From: Nanobdellota archaeon
Lineage (GTDB): Archaea > Nanobdellota > Nanobdellia > UBA10117 > ARS21
Length of the DNA: 39,669 nucleotides
Reading direction: 5' to 3'
Assembly: GCA_014239585.1 (NCBI GenBank)
Contig: JAAZYP010000001.1
Location: forward strand, 71,752-111,420
Positions 27,240 to 36,227 of the stretch are shown here, in pieces. The notes under the pieces are model-generated. The model saw nothing but the letters and a program-made list of their open reading frames with translations. It ran no database searches and was not told the DNA's origin. Every line of letters starts with the position of its first letter. The stretch's first letter is position 1. The translations under genes were made by a program, and so were the position numbers.

Positions 27240-27953
27240 TTATTGCTCATTTAGAATTTCATCTAAATTTTTCATCAATCTACTTGCTTGATCTGGAGCA
27301 AATTCTTTAACTAAACTTCTAACTTCTGAACGATCAAATCCTCTTCCTGAAGAAGATAAAGCCTTAGTTAAATTGTATATATCGATTCTATCTCCTGAAC
27401 TAAATCTACTGATTTTTGGCAGTATTAAAACTTCAGGTTTTGGAACAACAATTTTTGAAGAACATCCTTTTCCTCGATGATCATAAGTTATATCTAATTC
27501 AGTAGCAGATTCTACTTGATAATTGAATAATGCATCGTCAAATCCTTGATATATTTTTGGATCAGTTGCAAGTTGAACTCGCATTTGATGCCCATTTTTG
27601 ATTACACCCAAAGATTTATGACTTTTTTTTATATTTGGAGAAAATCGTTCTCTAATATGATTTTCTAATTCATATGAAAAAAATCTGTAATTCTCATTAG
27701 TAAGCATAACTATATCGATATCGTCAGTTGGTCTGAATACATGTTCTAGTTGTGCTCTTGCTTCACGCATAGATTGATAAAGAGGTTTTTGATTTTGCGA
27801 AGGATTTGTTAATATATCCGATAAATGAGCTTGAACTGCTCCGCCGCCCACAATAACATAAGGTATTGAATTTTCCTTTGCAAAACTATCGAGTGTTTCC
27901 ACTAATTCAAAATATTCCTTATCCAGCAAGGTGTTTTTATCTTTAATTTTCAT
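27240..27953 (-). CDS. Putative nucleotidyltransferase-fold protein (AbiEii/Pol-beta NTase-like)
   Basis: IPYVIVGGGAVQAHLSD...RPTDDIDIVMLT (GG..aD.D pattern), later VPKPEVLILPKISRF. Confidence 0.6.
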   Translation of the reverse strand: MKIKDKNTLLDKEYFELVETLDSFAKENSIPYVIVGGGAVQAHLSDILTNPSQNQKPLYQSMREARAQLEHVFRPTDDIDIVMLTNENYRFFSYELENHIRERFSPNIKKSHKSLGVIKNGHQMRVQLATDPKIYQGFDDALFNYQVESATELDITYDHRGKGCSSKIVVPKPEVLILPKISRFSSGDRIDIYNLTKALSSSGRGFDRSEVRSLVKEFAPDQASRLMKNLDEILNEQ

Positions 27954-27991
27954 AATCTGCTCGATTTTTTTGCGTTTATAAGCTTAACGAT

Positions 27992-28519
27992 TCAAGCAAA
28001 ACTCTTACCACAACCACAAGATTCCTCAGAATTTGGGTTTGAAATTCTAAAACCAGACTCATTTAATGTGTCTAAATATTCGATTTTTGATCCCTTCAAA
28101 AGTTTATTTGATTCAGAATCCATTACAAATTTAACGCCATTTGATTCAATTATTTTATCATCAGATTTCATTTTATCAAAATCAAGTTTATATTGAAATC
28201 CAGCACAACCACCGGCGATTACTTGAATTCTTAATACTGCGGGTTTATCTTCTTTTTCAGCCATTTCCTTTAGTTTTTTAGAAGCATTAGCTGTAGCGAT
28301 AAATTCACCCTTATCTTCAGTTAATACCGCATTAATTTCGGAAACTAATTGCTCAATTTTTTCATCAGAAAAACCATGTCCCTTACATCCTCCTTCGAGC
28401 GTTTCCCAATATTGAACTGCACAACCAACACAATGTAATCCGTGAGATAACATAACTTCTATTGCTTCAGGATGGTTCTTAATTATGTCTCCAATAGTCA
28501 TTTCTTTTGTTACTTTCAT
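27992..28519 (-). CDS. DUF1858 domain fused to A-type Fe-S carrier (IscA/HesB)
   Basis: MTIGDIIKNHPEAIEVMLSHGLHCVGCAVQYWETLEGGCKGHG (DUF1858) + LRIQVIAGGCAGFQYKLDFD...SNPNSEESCGCGKSFA (HesB/IscA Cys motif); start at MKVTKEM. Confidence 0.88.
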   Translation of the reverse strand: MKVTKEMTIGDIIKNHPEAIEVMLSHGLHCVGCAVQYWETLEGGCKGHGFSDEKIEQLVSEINAVLTEDKGEFIATANASKKLKEMAEKEDKPAVLRIQVIAGGCAGFQYKLDFDKMKSDDKIIESNGVKFVMDSESNKLLKGSKIEYLDTLNESGFRISNPNSEESCGCGKSFA

Positions 28520-28761
28520 TATAATTTTGTTATGGTAATTGCTTGAACTGGACAAACATCTTGAGATTGAATTGCACGTTCAACATCAAATTTTTTCTCA
28601 TTCATATTAATGTACTCAATTCCATCTTCCTCAATTTTTCCATCAAGCAATATGTGAGCTTTTCCGTCTGAACCAATTTCCCAAAGTTCAGGATAAACAT
28701 CCGAACATGCGAATGCACCAATACATTTGTCTAAATTAATTTCGACACGGTATTTGCTCAT
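28519..28761 (-). CDS. Small ferredoxin, 3-Cys [3Fe-4S]-like
   Basis: VEINLDKCIGAFACSDVYPELWEI...DVCPVQAITITKL; second Cys of the CxxCxxC motif is Ala. Confidence 0.85.
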   Translation of the reverse strand: MSKYRVEINLDKCIGAFACSDVYPELWEIGSDGKAHILLDGKIEEDGIEYINMNEKKFDVERAIQSQDVCPVQAITITKL

Positions 28762-28815
28762 ATAATCTCGTAAAATCTTACCTTTTAATCATTGTGCTTC
28801 AGCACCAAATTCAAT

Positions 28816-29247
28816 TTAACATTTGGTTTTAGAAAGTTTTGAAATTGATAGAATTAAAATTCCTAATGCTAATAATTTTAGTTCCAAACCATAAAATGGA
28901 AAGAAAGAAATAAATCCCGCAATTCCTAAATACCCGGCCAGAGTTATGCTACATGCAGCACACCCAAAAAATAGTGTTCCAAGAATTCCGCCAACAAATC
29001 CCCTTTTGTGTTGAAGTTTTTTAGTTAAGGAATAATTATGTAAAAATAGGGCCAAAAAAATTGCGAAAGAAAAAGCAATTATTATATCTGTCGTGAATTG
29101 AAAATAAGCAAGTTTACCAAAATTATTTAGATTTAATTCAAGATTTGTAAAATAAATAACTATTGTTGAAAAAGAGACTAGTGAAATAAGAAATACAAAT
29201 CTATATTTTTTATCATTTAAAACAGATTTAATTTGTTCAAAATTCAT
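28816..29247 (-). CDS. Membrane protein with intramembrane GCAACS Cys pair, unknown
   Basis: About 4 TM segments; GGILGTLFFGCAACSITLAGYLGIAGF; ATGA-coupled to the upstream MauE-like gene. Confidence 0.7.
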   Translation of the reverse strand: MNFEQIKSVLNDKKYRFVFLISLVSFSTIVIYFTNLELNLNNFGKLAYFQFTTDIIIAFSFAIFLALFLHNYSLTKKLQHKRGFVGGILGTLFFGCAACSITLAGYLGIAGFISFFPFYGLELKLLALGILILSISKLSKTKC

Positions 29248-29639
29248 AGTAATAAAATTGCCAGTGCCATTAACCCCATGATTATATCTTCAATTAACGT
29301 AAATTTGGTCAAAGGAAGATTCAAATGATGTCCGAGTTTACCGAGGCATGCACAAGTAATATTTTTATTTTCTTTTAGAGCTTTAGAAACTCCAGCAATT
29401 CCGACAATCATTAACACTAACAATATTCCTGCGATAAATTTTACGTTCCAACTATATAGAAATGCACTACCAAGCAATACTTCAATTAATGGATAACTTT
29501 TAGAATAAATTTTACTTCTCATTGCAAGCAAATCATATTTTGAAAAATTTTCAGAAAATCTTTTCCAGTCCAAAATCTTTAAACTTCCTACTGCAACTAA
29601 AAACCAACCCATAAAGGGAATCATCCATTCCATTACCAT
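29244..29639 (-). CDS. MauE/DoxX-like redox membrane protein
   Basis: 4 TM; KFSENFSKYDLL-like region, SYPLIEVLLGSAFLY, NITCACLGKLG motif. Confidence 0.72.
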   Translation of the reverse strand: MVMEWMIPFMGWFLVAVGSLKILDWKRFSENFSKYDLLAMRSKIYSKSYPLIEVLLGSAFLYSWNVKFIAGILLVLMIVGIAGVSKALKENKNITCACLGKLGHHLNLPLTKFTLIEDIIMGLMALAILLL

Positions 29640-30538
29640 TTATTATTCTTGATAAAATTATATATACTTTCTGCTGCAACCGAACCTTCTGCTGCAGAAG
29701 TTATGAATTGTTTCAAAGTATGACGCGTAGTTATATCTCCCGCTGCACAAAATCCTTTGATGTTAGTTTTTTGAGTATTATCTACCAGAATAAATCCATG
29801 AGAGTTAATTTTTACGTTAGATTCTTTTGCTAAAAAACTAAGGGGTATATGACCTATTTCAATAAATACAGCATCAACTTCTAATTTTCGCCCATTTTTT
29901 AATTTTATTCCTTTCAAAAGTTTATCACCATAAAATTCAACTGCCTCATTTTCTAACATGATTTTTATTTTCTTATTTTCTAACATCTGATCTTGAGTAA
30001 TTGGTTCTGCACGCATAGTTGGTTTTCTAACAACAGTATAAATTTGACTTCCATATTCTGATAAAAATAAGCTTCCTAATCCTGCCGCATCTCCGCCACC
30101 AATCACTGCAATTTTTTTGTTAGGATAGAGTGGTCCGTCACAAGTATAACAATAATGAACTCCTCGACCTACAAATTCCTTTTCGCCCAAAATCCCAAGC
30201 TTTCGATGTTTCATTCCAAGCGCATAAATTATTGATTTTCCATGATACGTTTTATCCGCCTTTACTGAAAAAGAATTATCTGATAGTTTTGAAATTTTTG
30301 AAACTTCAGATTCAACACGAGTAACTGCATATTCATCAACATGCTTTGTAAATTTATTCATTAAGTCCATCCCCGAAATTCCGGGTTCACCTATCCAATT
30401 ATCAACTTTATGTGCAATATTTCCTGTTCCACCAAATTCTTTGGCAATAATTAATGTTTTCAAATTATATCTTGCTGAATAAAGAGCTGCACCCAATCCT
30501 GCTGCTCCGCCACCGATAATTATAACATCGTATTTCAT
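29633..30538 (-). CDS. trxB: Thioredoxin reductase (NAD(P)H)
   Basis: DVIIIGGGAAGLGAALYSARYNL...GVHYCYTCDGPLYPNKKIAVIGGGDAAGLGSLFLSEYG...GFCAAGDITTRHTLKQFITSAAEGSVAAESIY. Confidence 0.95.
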   Translation of the reverse strand: MKYDVIIIGGGAAGLGAALYSARYNLKTLIIAKEFGGTGNIAHKVDNWIGEPGISGMDLMNKFTKHVDEYAVTRVESEVSKISKLSDNSFSVKADKTYHGKSIIYALGMKHRKLGILGEKEFVGRGVHYCYTCDGPLYPNKKIAVIGGGDAAGLGSLFLSEYGSQIYTVVRKPTMRAEPITQDQMLENKKIKIMLENEAVEFYGDKLLKGIKLKNGRKLEVDAVFIEIGHIPLSFLAKESNVKINSHGFILVDNTQKTNIKGFCAAGDITTRHTLKQFITSAAEGSVAAESIYNFIKNNKW

Positions 30539-31776
30539 TGTCGGCCTCTTAAACGCATTGCATCTGCAACTCGTTTAACTGCAATCATATATGCAGTTTC
30601 TCTAAAATCAATATTTTTTTCTTTTTCATATAATTTGTAAATTTTATCAAATGATTTAGTCAAAACCGAATCAAGATTTTTATTATATTTATTTAATGTC
30701 CAATATTCACCAGTATTATTCATGCTCCATTCAAAATAACTGCCAATTACTCCCCCTGCATTACATAAAATATCAGGTATAACCAATATTCCTCGCTTAA
30801 ATAAAATTTTATCTGCATCCACAGTAGTTGGTCCATTTGCACCTTCAGCAATTATCTTAGCTTTTATCTCAAACGCATTTTTACGAGTAATTATTCCCTC
30901 AAGAGCACAAGGCGCAAGAATATCACATTTTTGAGTTAATAATGAATCATTACTCATATGTTTAACGCCAGTCATAGTTGCTAGTTTACCTTCCTTTTTC
31001 TTATGCGCTAAAACTTCTTTAAATTTTATACCTTTAGAATTAAATATGGCACCTGATGAATCAGAATATCCAATAACTTTTATTCCTAATTCTTCATAAT
31101 ATTTTGCAGCAAACTGACCAACATTACCGAAACCTTGTATAATTGCAGATGTTTGTCGAGGTTTTAACCGTAATCGTTTCAATGCTTCACGAGTAGTTAT
31201 TACTACACCTTTACCTGTAGATTCATGTCTACCTGCGTGTCCGCCGAGTTCAACCGGTTTCCCCGTAAACGCGCCAGGAGCAGAAGTTTTTATTACAGAT
31301 TCATATTCCTCCAACATCCAAGCCATCGTTTGAGAATTAGTATAAACATCGGGAGCAGGTATATCTTTCCAAGGTCCAATTATCTTCGTGATTTTTTTAG
31401 AATAAGCTTTTGATAACCGTTCAAGTTCACTTTCAGATAATTTAGATGGATCACAAATAATTCCGCCCTTTGCGCCACCCAAAGGCAAACCGGTTAATGA
31501 ACATTTCCATGTCATCCATGCTGAAAGTGCACGAATTGTTTCAGCAGTTTCATCAGGATGAAATCGAATACCACCTTTATACGGTCCCAGTGCATTATTG
31601 TATTGACTTCTAAAACCCATAAATTTTGCACGACGTCGATTATCTAATCGAATTCTTACCCAAAATGAATAAAATAAATCTGGTTTTTTCAATCGAGCTC
31701 GCATCGGTTTACTGATTCCTAATTTATCTGCAGCTGAGTCTACTTGTCTTTTTGCTTCTTCGAAAGGCGAGGTCAT
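30535..31776 (-). CDS. gdhA: Glutamate dehydrogenase
   Basis: GPYKGGIRFHPDETAETIRALSAWMTWKCSLTGLPLGGAKGGIICDP...IIQGFGNVGQFAAKYYEELG...PDILCNAGGVIGSYFEW. Confidence 0.97.
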   Translation of the reverse strand: MTSPFEEAKRQVDSAADKLGISKPMRARLKKPDLFYSFWVRIRLDNRRRAKFMGFRSQYNNALGPYKGGIRFHPDETAETIRALSAWMTWKCSLTGLPLGGAKGGIICDPSKLSESELERLSKAYSKKITKIIGPWKDIPAPDVYTNSQTMAWMLEEYESVIKTSAPGAFTGKPVELGGHAGRHESTGKGVVITTREALKRLRLKPRQTSAIIQGFGNVGQFAAKYYEELGIKVIGYSDSSGAIFNSKGIKFKEVLAHKKKEGKLATMTGVKHMSNDSLLTQKCDILAPCALEGIITRKNAFEIKAKIIAEGANGPTTVDADKILFKRGILVIPDILCNAGGVIGSYFEWSMNNTGEYWTLNKYNKNLDSVLTKSFDKIYKLYEKEKNIDFRETAYMIAVKRVADAMRLRGRQ

Positions 31777-32003
31777 AAATTTAAAGTTTTCTTCAATCTT
31801 TCTTTATTGAATCCAATAATTATTTCGTCTTTAATTTCAATTACTGGAACTCCCATCTGACCAGATTTTTCTAACAGTTCTGCTGCCAGAGCAGGATTCT
31901 TTTGAACATTTTTTTCAACATATTTAATTTTATTCTCATCGAAAAATTCCATTGCTTTGTGACACCATGGACACACATTTGTCGTATATATTACAACTTC
32001 CAT
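31773..32003 (-). CDS. Glutaredoxin-like protein
   Basis: VVIYTTNVCPWCHKAMEFFDENKIKYVEKNVQKNP...SGQMGVPVIEIKDEIIIGFNKERL (CPWC active site). Confidence 0.92.
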   Translation of the reverse strand: MEVVIYTTNVCPWCHKAMEFFDENKIKYVEKNVQKNPALAAELLEKSGQMGVPVIEIKDEIIIGFNKERLKKTLNL

Positions 32004-32009
32004 TTATGA

Positions 32010-32021
32010 AAAGATATCTTT
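32010..32021. promoter_or_regulatory. 12-bp perfect palindrome AAAGATATCTTT upstream of the glutaredoxin start
   Basis: Read directly; lies between the start codon (32003) and a TATA-like element (aataaactta, minus strand, about 32028-32037). Confidence 0.5.
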
Positions 32022-32142
32022 AGCTTAATAAGTTTATTTGTTATTTATCGGTTAATTGAATAAAAACTATAGTCTCAATGATACACATTTTTTCTCACTG
32101 ATCCATGATAACTATTTTATATCTTACTAACCATACATTTTG

Positions 32143-33555
32143 ATGGAAGATTTACTTAAATTTGCAATTAATACTGCACAAGATGCAGGCGCAAATTGGG
32201 CCGAAGCGAGATATGCTTCTGAAGATGTAACAGCTTTCTATTATGATAATGATATTCCAGTATCATCATATTATACGAATGATAAATCAATATTTGTGAG
32301 ATTTATTACCGGAAATTCGATGGGAACCGTATTTGTTAGTGAACCTACAAAAGATAAACTTGGAATTATGATTAAAAAACAAGTTAAAATTTCTAAGGCA
32401 GCATCACGAATTAATCAAGAAATATTTAAATTTAGTGATGAAAAAGCCCACCAAAAAAAATATTCAGTTAAAGAAAAAACAAAACTAAATTCGATTTCAG
32501 ATGAAGAAAAAAGTAAAACAGTTTTAAATCTACATAAAACATTAAGTAAATTAGATTCATTCGATTCAAGTTCAATCGGATTAACTACAAAATTTACAGA
32601 TAAACATTATTTGAATTCAGATGGTTCAAATATCATCTCTAAAATCCCCGAAATAAATATGAATTATTTCTTTACGGTAAAATCTAATGGAAAAATTACT
32701 CAACGAATGAATTATTTGGCAGGAAAAGGAGGATGGGAAACGCTAAAAAATTGGAATCTAACTAAAAATTTAACTTCAGAAGTCAAAAATTTAACAAATG
32801 TTTTGAACAAAGGTGTTCCCGCACCGAAAGGGATAATGGACTTTGTAGTAGGGCATGAAGTTACGGGAATAATGGTTCACGAATCAGTCGGACATCCGTA
32901 TGAAGCGGATCGAATTATGGGACGGGAATCAGCGCAAGCAGGAGAATCGTTTGTAAAGACAGACATGATTGGAAGACGAGTTGGTTCAGATTATGTCAAT
33001 ATTGTGGATACACCATTAACGTCCAATTCTGCAGCATATTATCTTTACGATGAAGAGGGTGTAAAAGCCAGAGATAAGATATTAATGAAAAACGGATTAA
33101 TTAATGAGTTTTTACATGATAGAAATTCTGCATCAAAAATGGGATTATCGAGTAATGCATCCTCTAGAATTTCAGATAATTCTAAAGAACCACTAATTAG
33201 AATGTCAAATACATATGTTCTTCCTGGAAAAGCTAGTGAGGCAAGTTTAATCAAAGATGTTAAAAAAGGAATTTATATGAAAAATTTTATGGAGTGGAAT
33301 ATAGATGATACACGTTATAATTTCAAAGCAAAGGGAAATGAATCGTATTTAATTGAGAATGGAGAAATTACAAAGCCAGTTTTATTTCCGACATTGGAAG
33401 TTGATACTTTCAAAATGTGGTCATCAGTAGACGGTGTTGGAAACAAAGCATCTTTCGGAATGGTGGGAGGACCGTGCGGAAAAGGAGAGCCAATGCAAGG
33501 AGTACCAACTTCGATGGGTGGACCAAGTTTGTTATTGAGAGGTATAAAAATATGA
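32143..33555 (+). CDS. tldD: TldD metalloprotease homolog
   Basis: FVVGHEVTGIMVHESVGHPYEADRIMGRESAQAGESFV (HExxxH)...YYLYDEEGVKARDKILMKNGLINEFLHDRNSA; ATG at 32143 with TATA ttttatat about 24 nt upstream. Confidence 0.95.
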   Translation: MEDLLKFAINTAQDAGANWAEARYASEDVTAFYYDNDIPVSSYYTNDKSIFVRFITGNSMGTVFVSEPTKDKLGIMIKKQVKISKAASRINQEIFKFSDEKAHQKKYSVKEKTKLNSISDEEKSKTVLNLHKTLSKLDSFDSSSIGLTTKFTDKHYLNSDGSNIISKIPEINMNYFFTVKSNGKITQRMNYLAGKGGWETLKNWNLTKNLTSEVKNLTNVLNKGVPAPKGIMDFVVGHEVTGIMVHESVGHPYEADRIMGRESAQAGESFVKTDMIGRRVGSDYVNIVDTPLTSNSAAYYLYDEEGVKARDKILMKNGLINEFLHDRNSASKMGLSSNASSRISDNSKEPLIRMSNTYVLPGKASEASLIKDVKKGIYMKNFMEWNIDDTRYNFKAKGNESYLIENGEITKPVLFPTLEVDTFKMWSSVDGVGNKASFGMVGGPCGKGEPMQGVPTSMGGPSLLLRGIKI

Positions 33556-34889
33556 ACTTAAATTCTGCTCAAGATTATACATTAAAAAAATTAATTTCAT
33601 TAGGTGCAAAAGATGTTGTAGTCACATCACATTCAGGCGAATCTTTTCAAAATAAATTTGCAAATAACGAAGTTGTTGCAAACAAAAATTGGGATAATTC
33701 AACATTGTCAATTTTTTTATCGATTGGAGAAAATAATAAATTAAAGACTGGAGGAACAGATATTTCATATTCAAATCAAACAGACATAGATAATCAATTA
33801 AAACGATTAATCAAATTTACTAAAAATACTCCAATTAATAAAAATTTCTTAGGCTTACCTGAGGATAAATTCAAATATCGTGAAGTTAGAGGAATTTATG
33901 ATCCAGAAATTAAAAATTTAGGAACTAAATCAATTTCAATTTTACGAGATGCAATTGATTTAGCAAATCAAAAAGGTGCTAATCGAACAGGAGGAACATT
34001 ATCTCACGATTATGGAACGACTAGATTACTAACTTCAACTGGCGTTGATGAATCGTATGATTATTCAAATATAGCTTTATCTTTGAGAGCATTAACAAAC
34101 GAATCATCTGCACACAAAGTTTGTGTTGCAACAAATTTAAAGGAATTTAAATATCGGCCAAAAGTAATTCAGGCAGCAGAAGATGCAAAATTGGGAAGCT
34201 ATCCCGAACGAATTAAATCTGGAAAGTATGATATTATTTTTCAACCAATGGCATTTGCAAATTTAGTTAATGAAGTCGGTAGAGCAACAATTGCAGAATC
34301 AGTTGAAACAGGTTCATCATTTTATATCAATAAATTAAATAAACAAGTTACTAGTGAAAAATTTTCATTATTTGATGTAGGAAATTTAGCAAGAGGAATC
34401 GGATCAAGACCCTTTGATTCAGAAGGTAGGCCCACAAAAGCAACAGAATTAATTTCATCGGGAATTTTGAAAACTTATTTGACGAATAGTTCTTCTGCAA
34501 AAAGATTCAAATTACAACCAACTGCAAATGCAGGAATACTTTATTCAAGTCCTTCAAATTTAGTTGTTCCAATTGGAAGAAAATCAGATGAAAAGTTATT
34601 ATCTGAATTAGATGAGGGATTAGTAATTACAAATAGTTGGTATCATCGATACCAAAATTATATCAAGGGATCGTTTTCAGTATTACCACGAGATGCAATA
34701 TTTGTTGTAAAGGGCGGAAAAATAATCGGTTCTGCAAAAAATATTCGAATTTCAGGAGATATGATAAATTTAATGAAAAATGTTGACGAGTTATCAAATA
34801 AAAAGGAAAAAATCATAAATTGGGAATCTGATATTCCTGCTGAAGTTCCATCTGGACGAATAAATAATGTTAATGTAACTTCAGTCTAA
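33552..34889 (+). CDS. pmbA: TldE/PmbA homolog
   Basis: ATGA overlap with tldD; LISLGAKDVVVTSHSGESFQNKFANNEV...KSGKYDIIFQPMAFANLVNEVG...RPFDSEGRPTKATELISSGILKTYLTNSSSAKRF; ORF-track start 33417 is too far upstream. Confidence 0.92.
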   Translation: MNLNSAQDYTLKKLISLGAKDVVVTSHSGESFQNKFANNEVVANKNWDNSTLSIFLSIGENNKLKTGGTDISYSNQTDIDNQLKRLIKFTKNTPINKNFLGLPEDKFKYREVRGIYDPEIKNLGTKSISILRDAIDLANQKGANRTGGTLSHDYGTTRLLTSTGVDESYDYSNIALSLRALTNESSAHKVCVATNLKEFKYRPKVIQAAEDAKLGSYPERIKSGKYDIIFQPMAFANLVNEVGRATIAESVETGSSFYINKLNKQVTSEKFSLFDVGNLARGIGSRPFDSEGRPTKATELISSGILKTYLTNSSSAKRFKLQPTANAGILYSSPSNLVVPIGRKSDEKLLSELDEGLVITNSWYHRYQNYIKGSFSVLPRDAIFVVKGGKIIGSAKNIRISGDMINLMKNVDELSNKKEKIINWESDIPAEVPSGRINNVNVTSV

Positions 34890-34920
34890 AGTTTTATATT
34901 GATCAGAACATAATTTAATT

Positions 34921-36192
34921 ATGCCTCAATTGAAAAGAAATCTTGGTCTTTTTGAAACGACACTTATGGGTGTCGGAATAATTCTCGGCGCAGGAATATA
35001 TGTGTTGATTGGTGCAGCTGCAGGACTGGCAGGAAATGCAGTTTGGATGAGTTTCGGATTGGCATCAATTGTGGCAATTTTTACAGGTATGAGTTATGCT
35101 GAATTTACTTCTGGACGAACAAATGATTCAGCAGAATATGATTACGTTAAACGGTCATTAAATGAACGACTTGGATTTATGACGGGTTGGTTAATTATTT
35201 TAATGGGAATAATTTCTTCAGCAGCAGTAGCATTGGGATTTGCAGGATATTTTAAGGCACTTTTCCCCACTTGGTTAATTTCAAAAGTTGTTATTGCGAT
35301 TTTATTAATTGCAATATTTTCATTTATTAGCTATTACGGGATCAAAGAAGCAGCATGGACAAATATTATTTTCACGTTTCTCGAAACATTTGGATTACTT
35401 GCGATTATTTATTTCGGAATAGATTCATTTGGAAAAGTAAACTATTTTGAAATGGCTAACGGAGTTGACGGTATTTTTTCGGCAGCGTCATTAATATTTT
35501 TTGCATATATTGGATTTGAAAGCATAGCAAAACTTTCCGAAGAAACTAAAAATCCTAGCAAAACAATACCACGTGCAATTTTATTATCAATTTTGATTTC
35601 AACAGTAATATACATGTTAGTTGCATTGTCAGCAGTTAGTGTATTAGATTGGAAAACACTTGCTGCTTCGGCATCACCGCTAGCAGATGTCGCAGCTGCA
35701 GCATTTGGATCTTCTGCATTTTTAGCATTATCCATAATTGCATTATTCTCAACAGGAAATACGGTATTGATAATATTAATTGGATCTTCGCGACAACTTT
35801 ACGGAATTTCAAAATATTATAAAAAACTTACAAAATTTTCATCAGTGTCCAAATTAAGACAAACCCCGCATGTTGCAATCGCAAGTATCGCGTTATTGGC
35901 AATGGGATTTACATTAATAAATAATATTGGTACAATTGCAAATCTAACAAATTTCACCGTATTTTTAACTTTTATTCTAGTAAATATATCTTTAATTTAT
36001 AAACGTAAAAAGGAAAAATCCGTATCGAAAGGGTTCAGAGTTCCATTAAGTTATAAAAATGTACCAATTCCCGCAGTTTTAGGAATATTAACTTCATTAT
36101 TTTTGATGGTTCAACTTGATCCGCAAATCATTCTTGGCGGAACAGGATTAAGTGCGATAGGGTTGTTAATCCACAAGTTTGTTAAGGCGTAA
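34921..36192 (+). CDS. APC-family amino acid permease
   Basis: LGLFETTLMGVGIILGAGIYVLIGAAAGLAGNAVW...SLIFFAYIGFESIAKLSEETKNPSKTIPRAILLSI; TATA ttttatat about 26 nt upstream. Confidence 0.95.
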   Translation: MPQLKRNLGLFETTLMGVGIILGAGIYVLIGAAAGLAGNAVWMSFGLASIVAIFTGMSYAEFTSGRTNDSAEYDYVKRSLNERLGFMTGWLIILMGIISSAAVALGFAGYFKALFPTWLISKVVIAILLIAIFSFISYYGIKEAAWTNIIFTFLETFGLLAIIYFGIDSFGKVNYFEMANGVDGIFSAASLIFFAYIGFESIAKLSEETKNPSKTIPRAILLSILISTVIYMLVALSAVSVLDWKTLAASASPLADVAAAAFGSSAFLALSIIALFSTGNTVLIILIGSSRQLYGISKYYKKLTKFSSVSKLRQTPHVAIASIALLAMGFTLINNIGTIANLTNFTVFLTFILVNISLIYKRKKEKSVSKGFRVPLSYKNVPIPAVLGILTSLFLMVQLDPQIILGGTGLSAIGLLIHKFVKA

Positions 36193-36227
36193 CCCTTTAA
36201 AATTAAATTGAACAACAGAAAATTGCA

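Noticed and set aside
28794-28805. GTGCTTCAGCAC hairpin in the gap upstream of the ferredoxin gene
   Set aside because: Short 4-5 bp stem with no following T-run; insufficient to call a terminator or regulator.
32040-32142. Possible C/D-box-like RNA (aatgata...ctga...atgataa) in the grx-tldD intergenic region
   Set aside because: No proper C box/D box pair or terminal stem; motifs too degenerate in AT-rich sequence.
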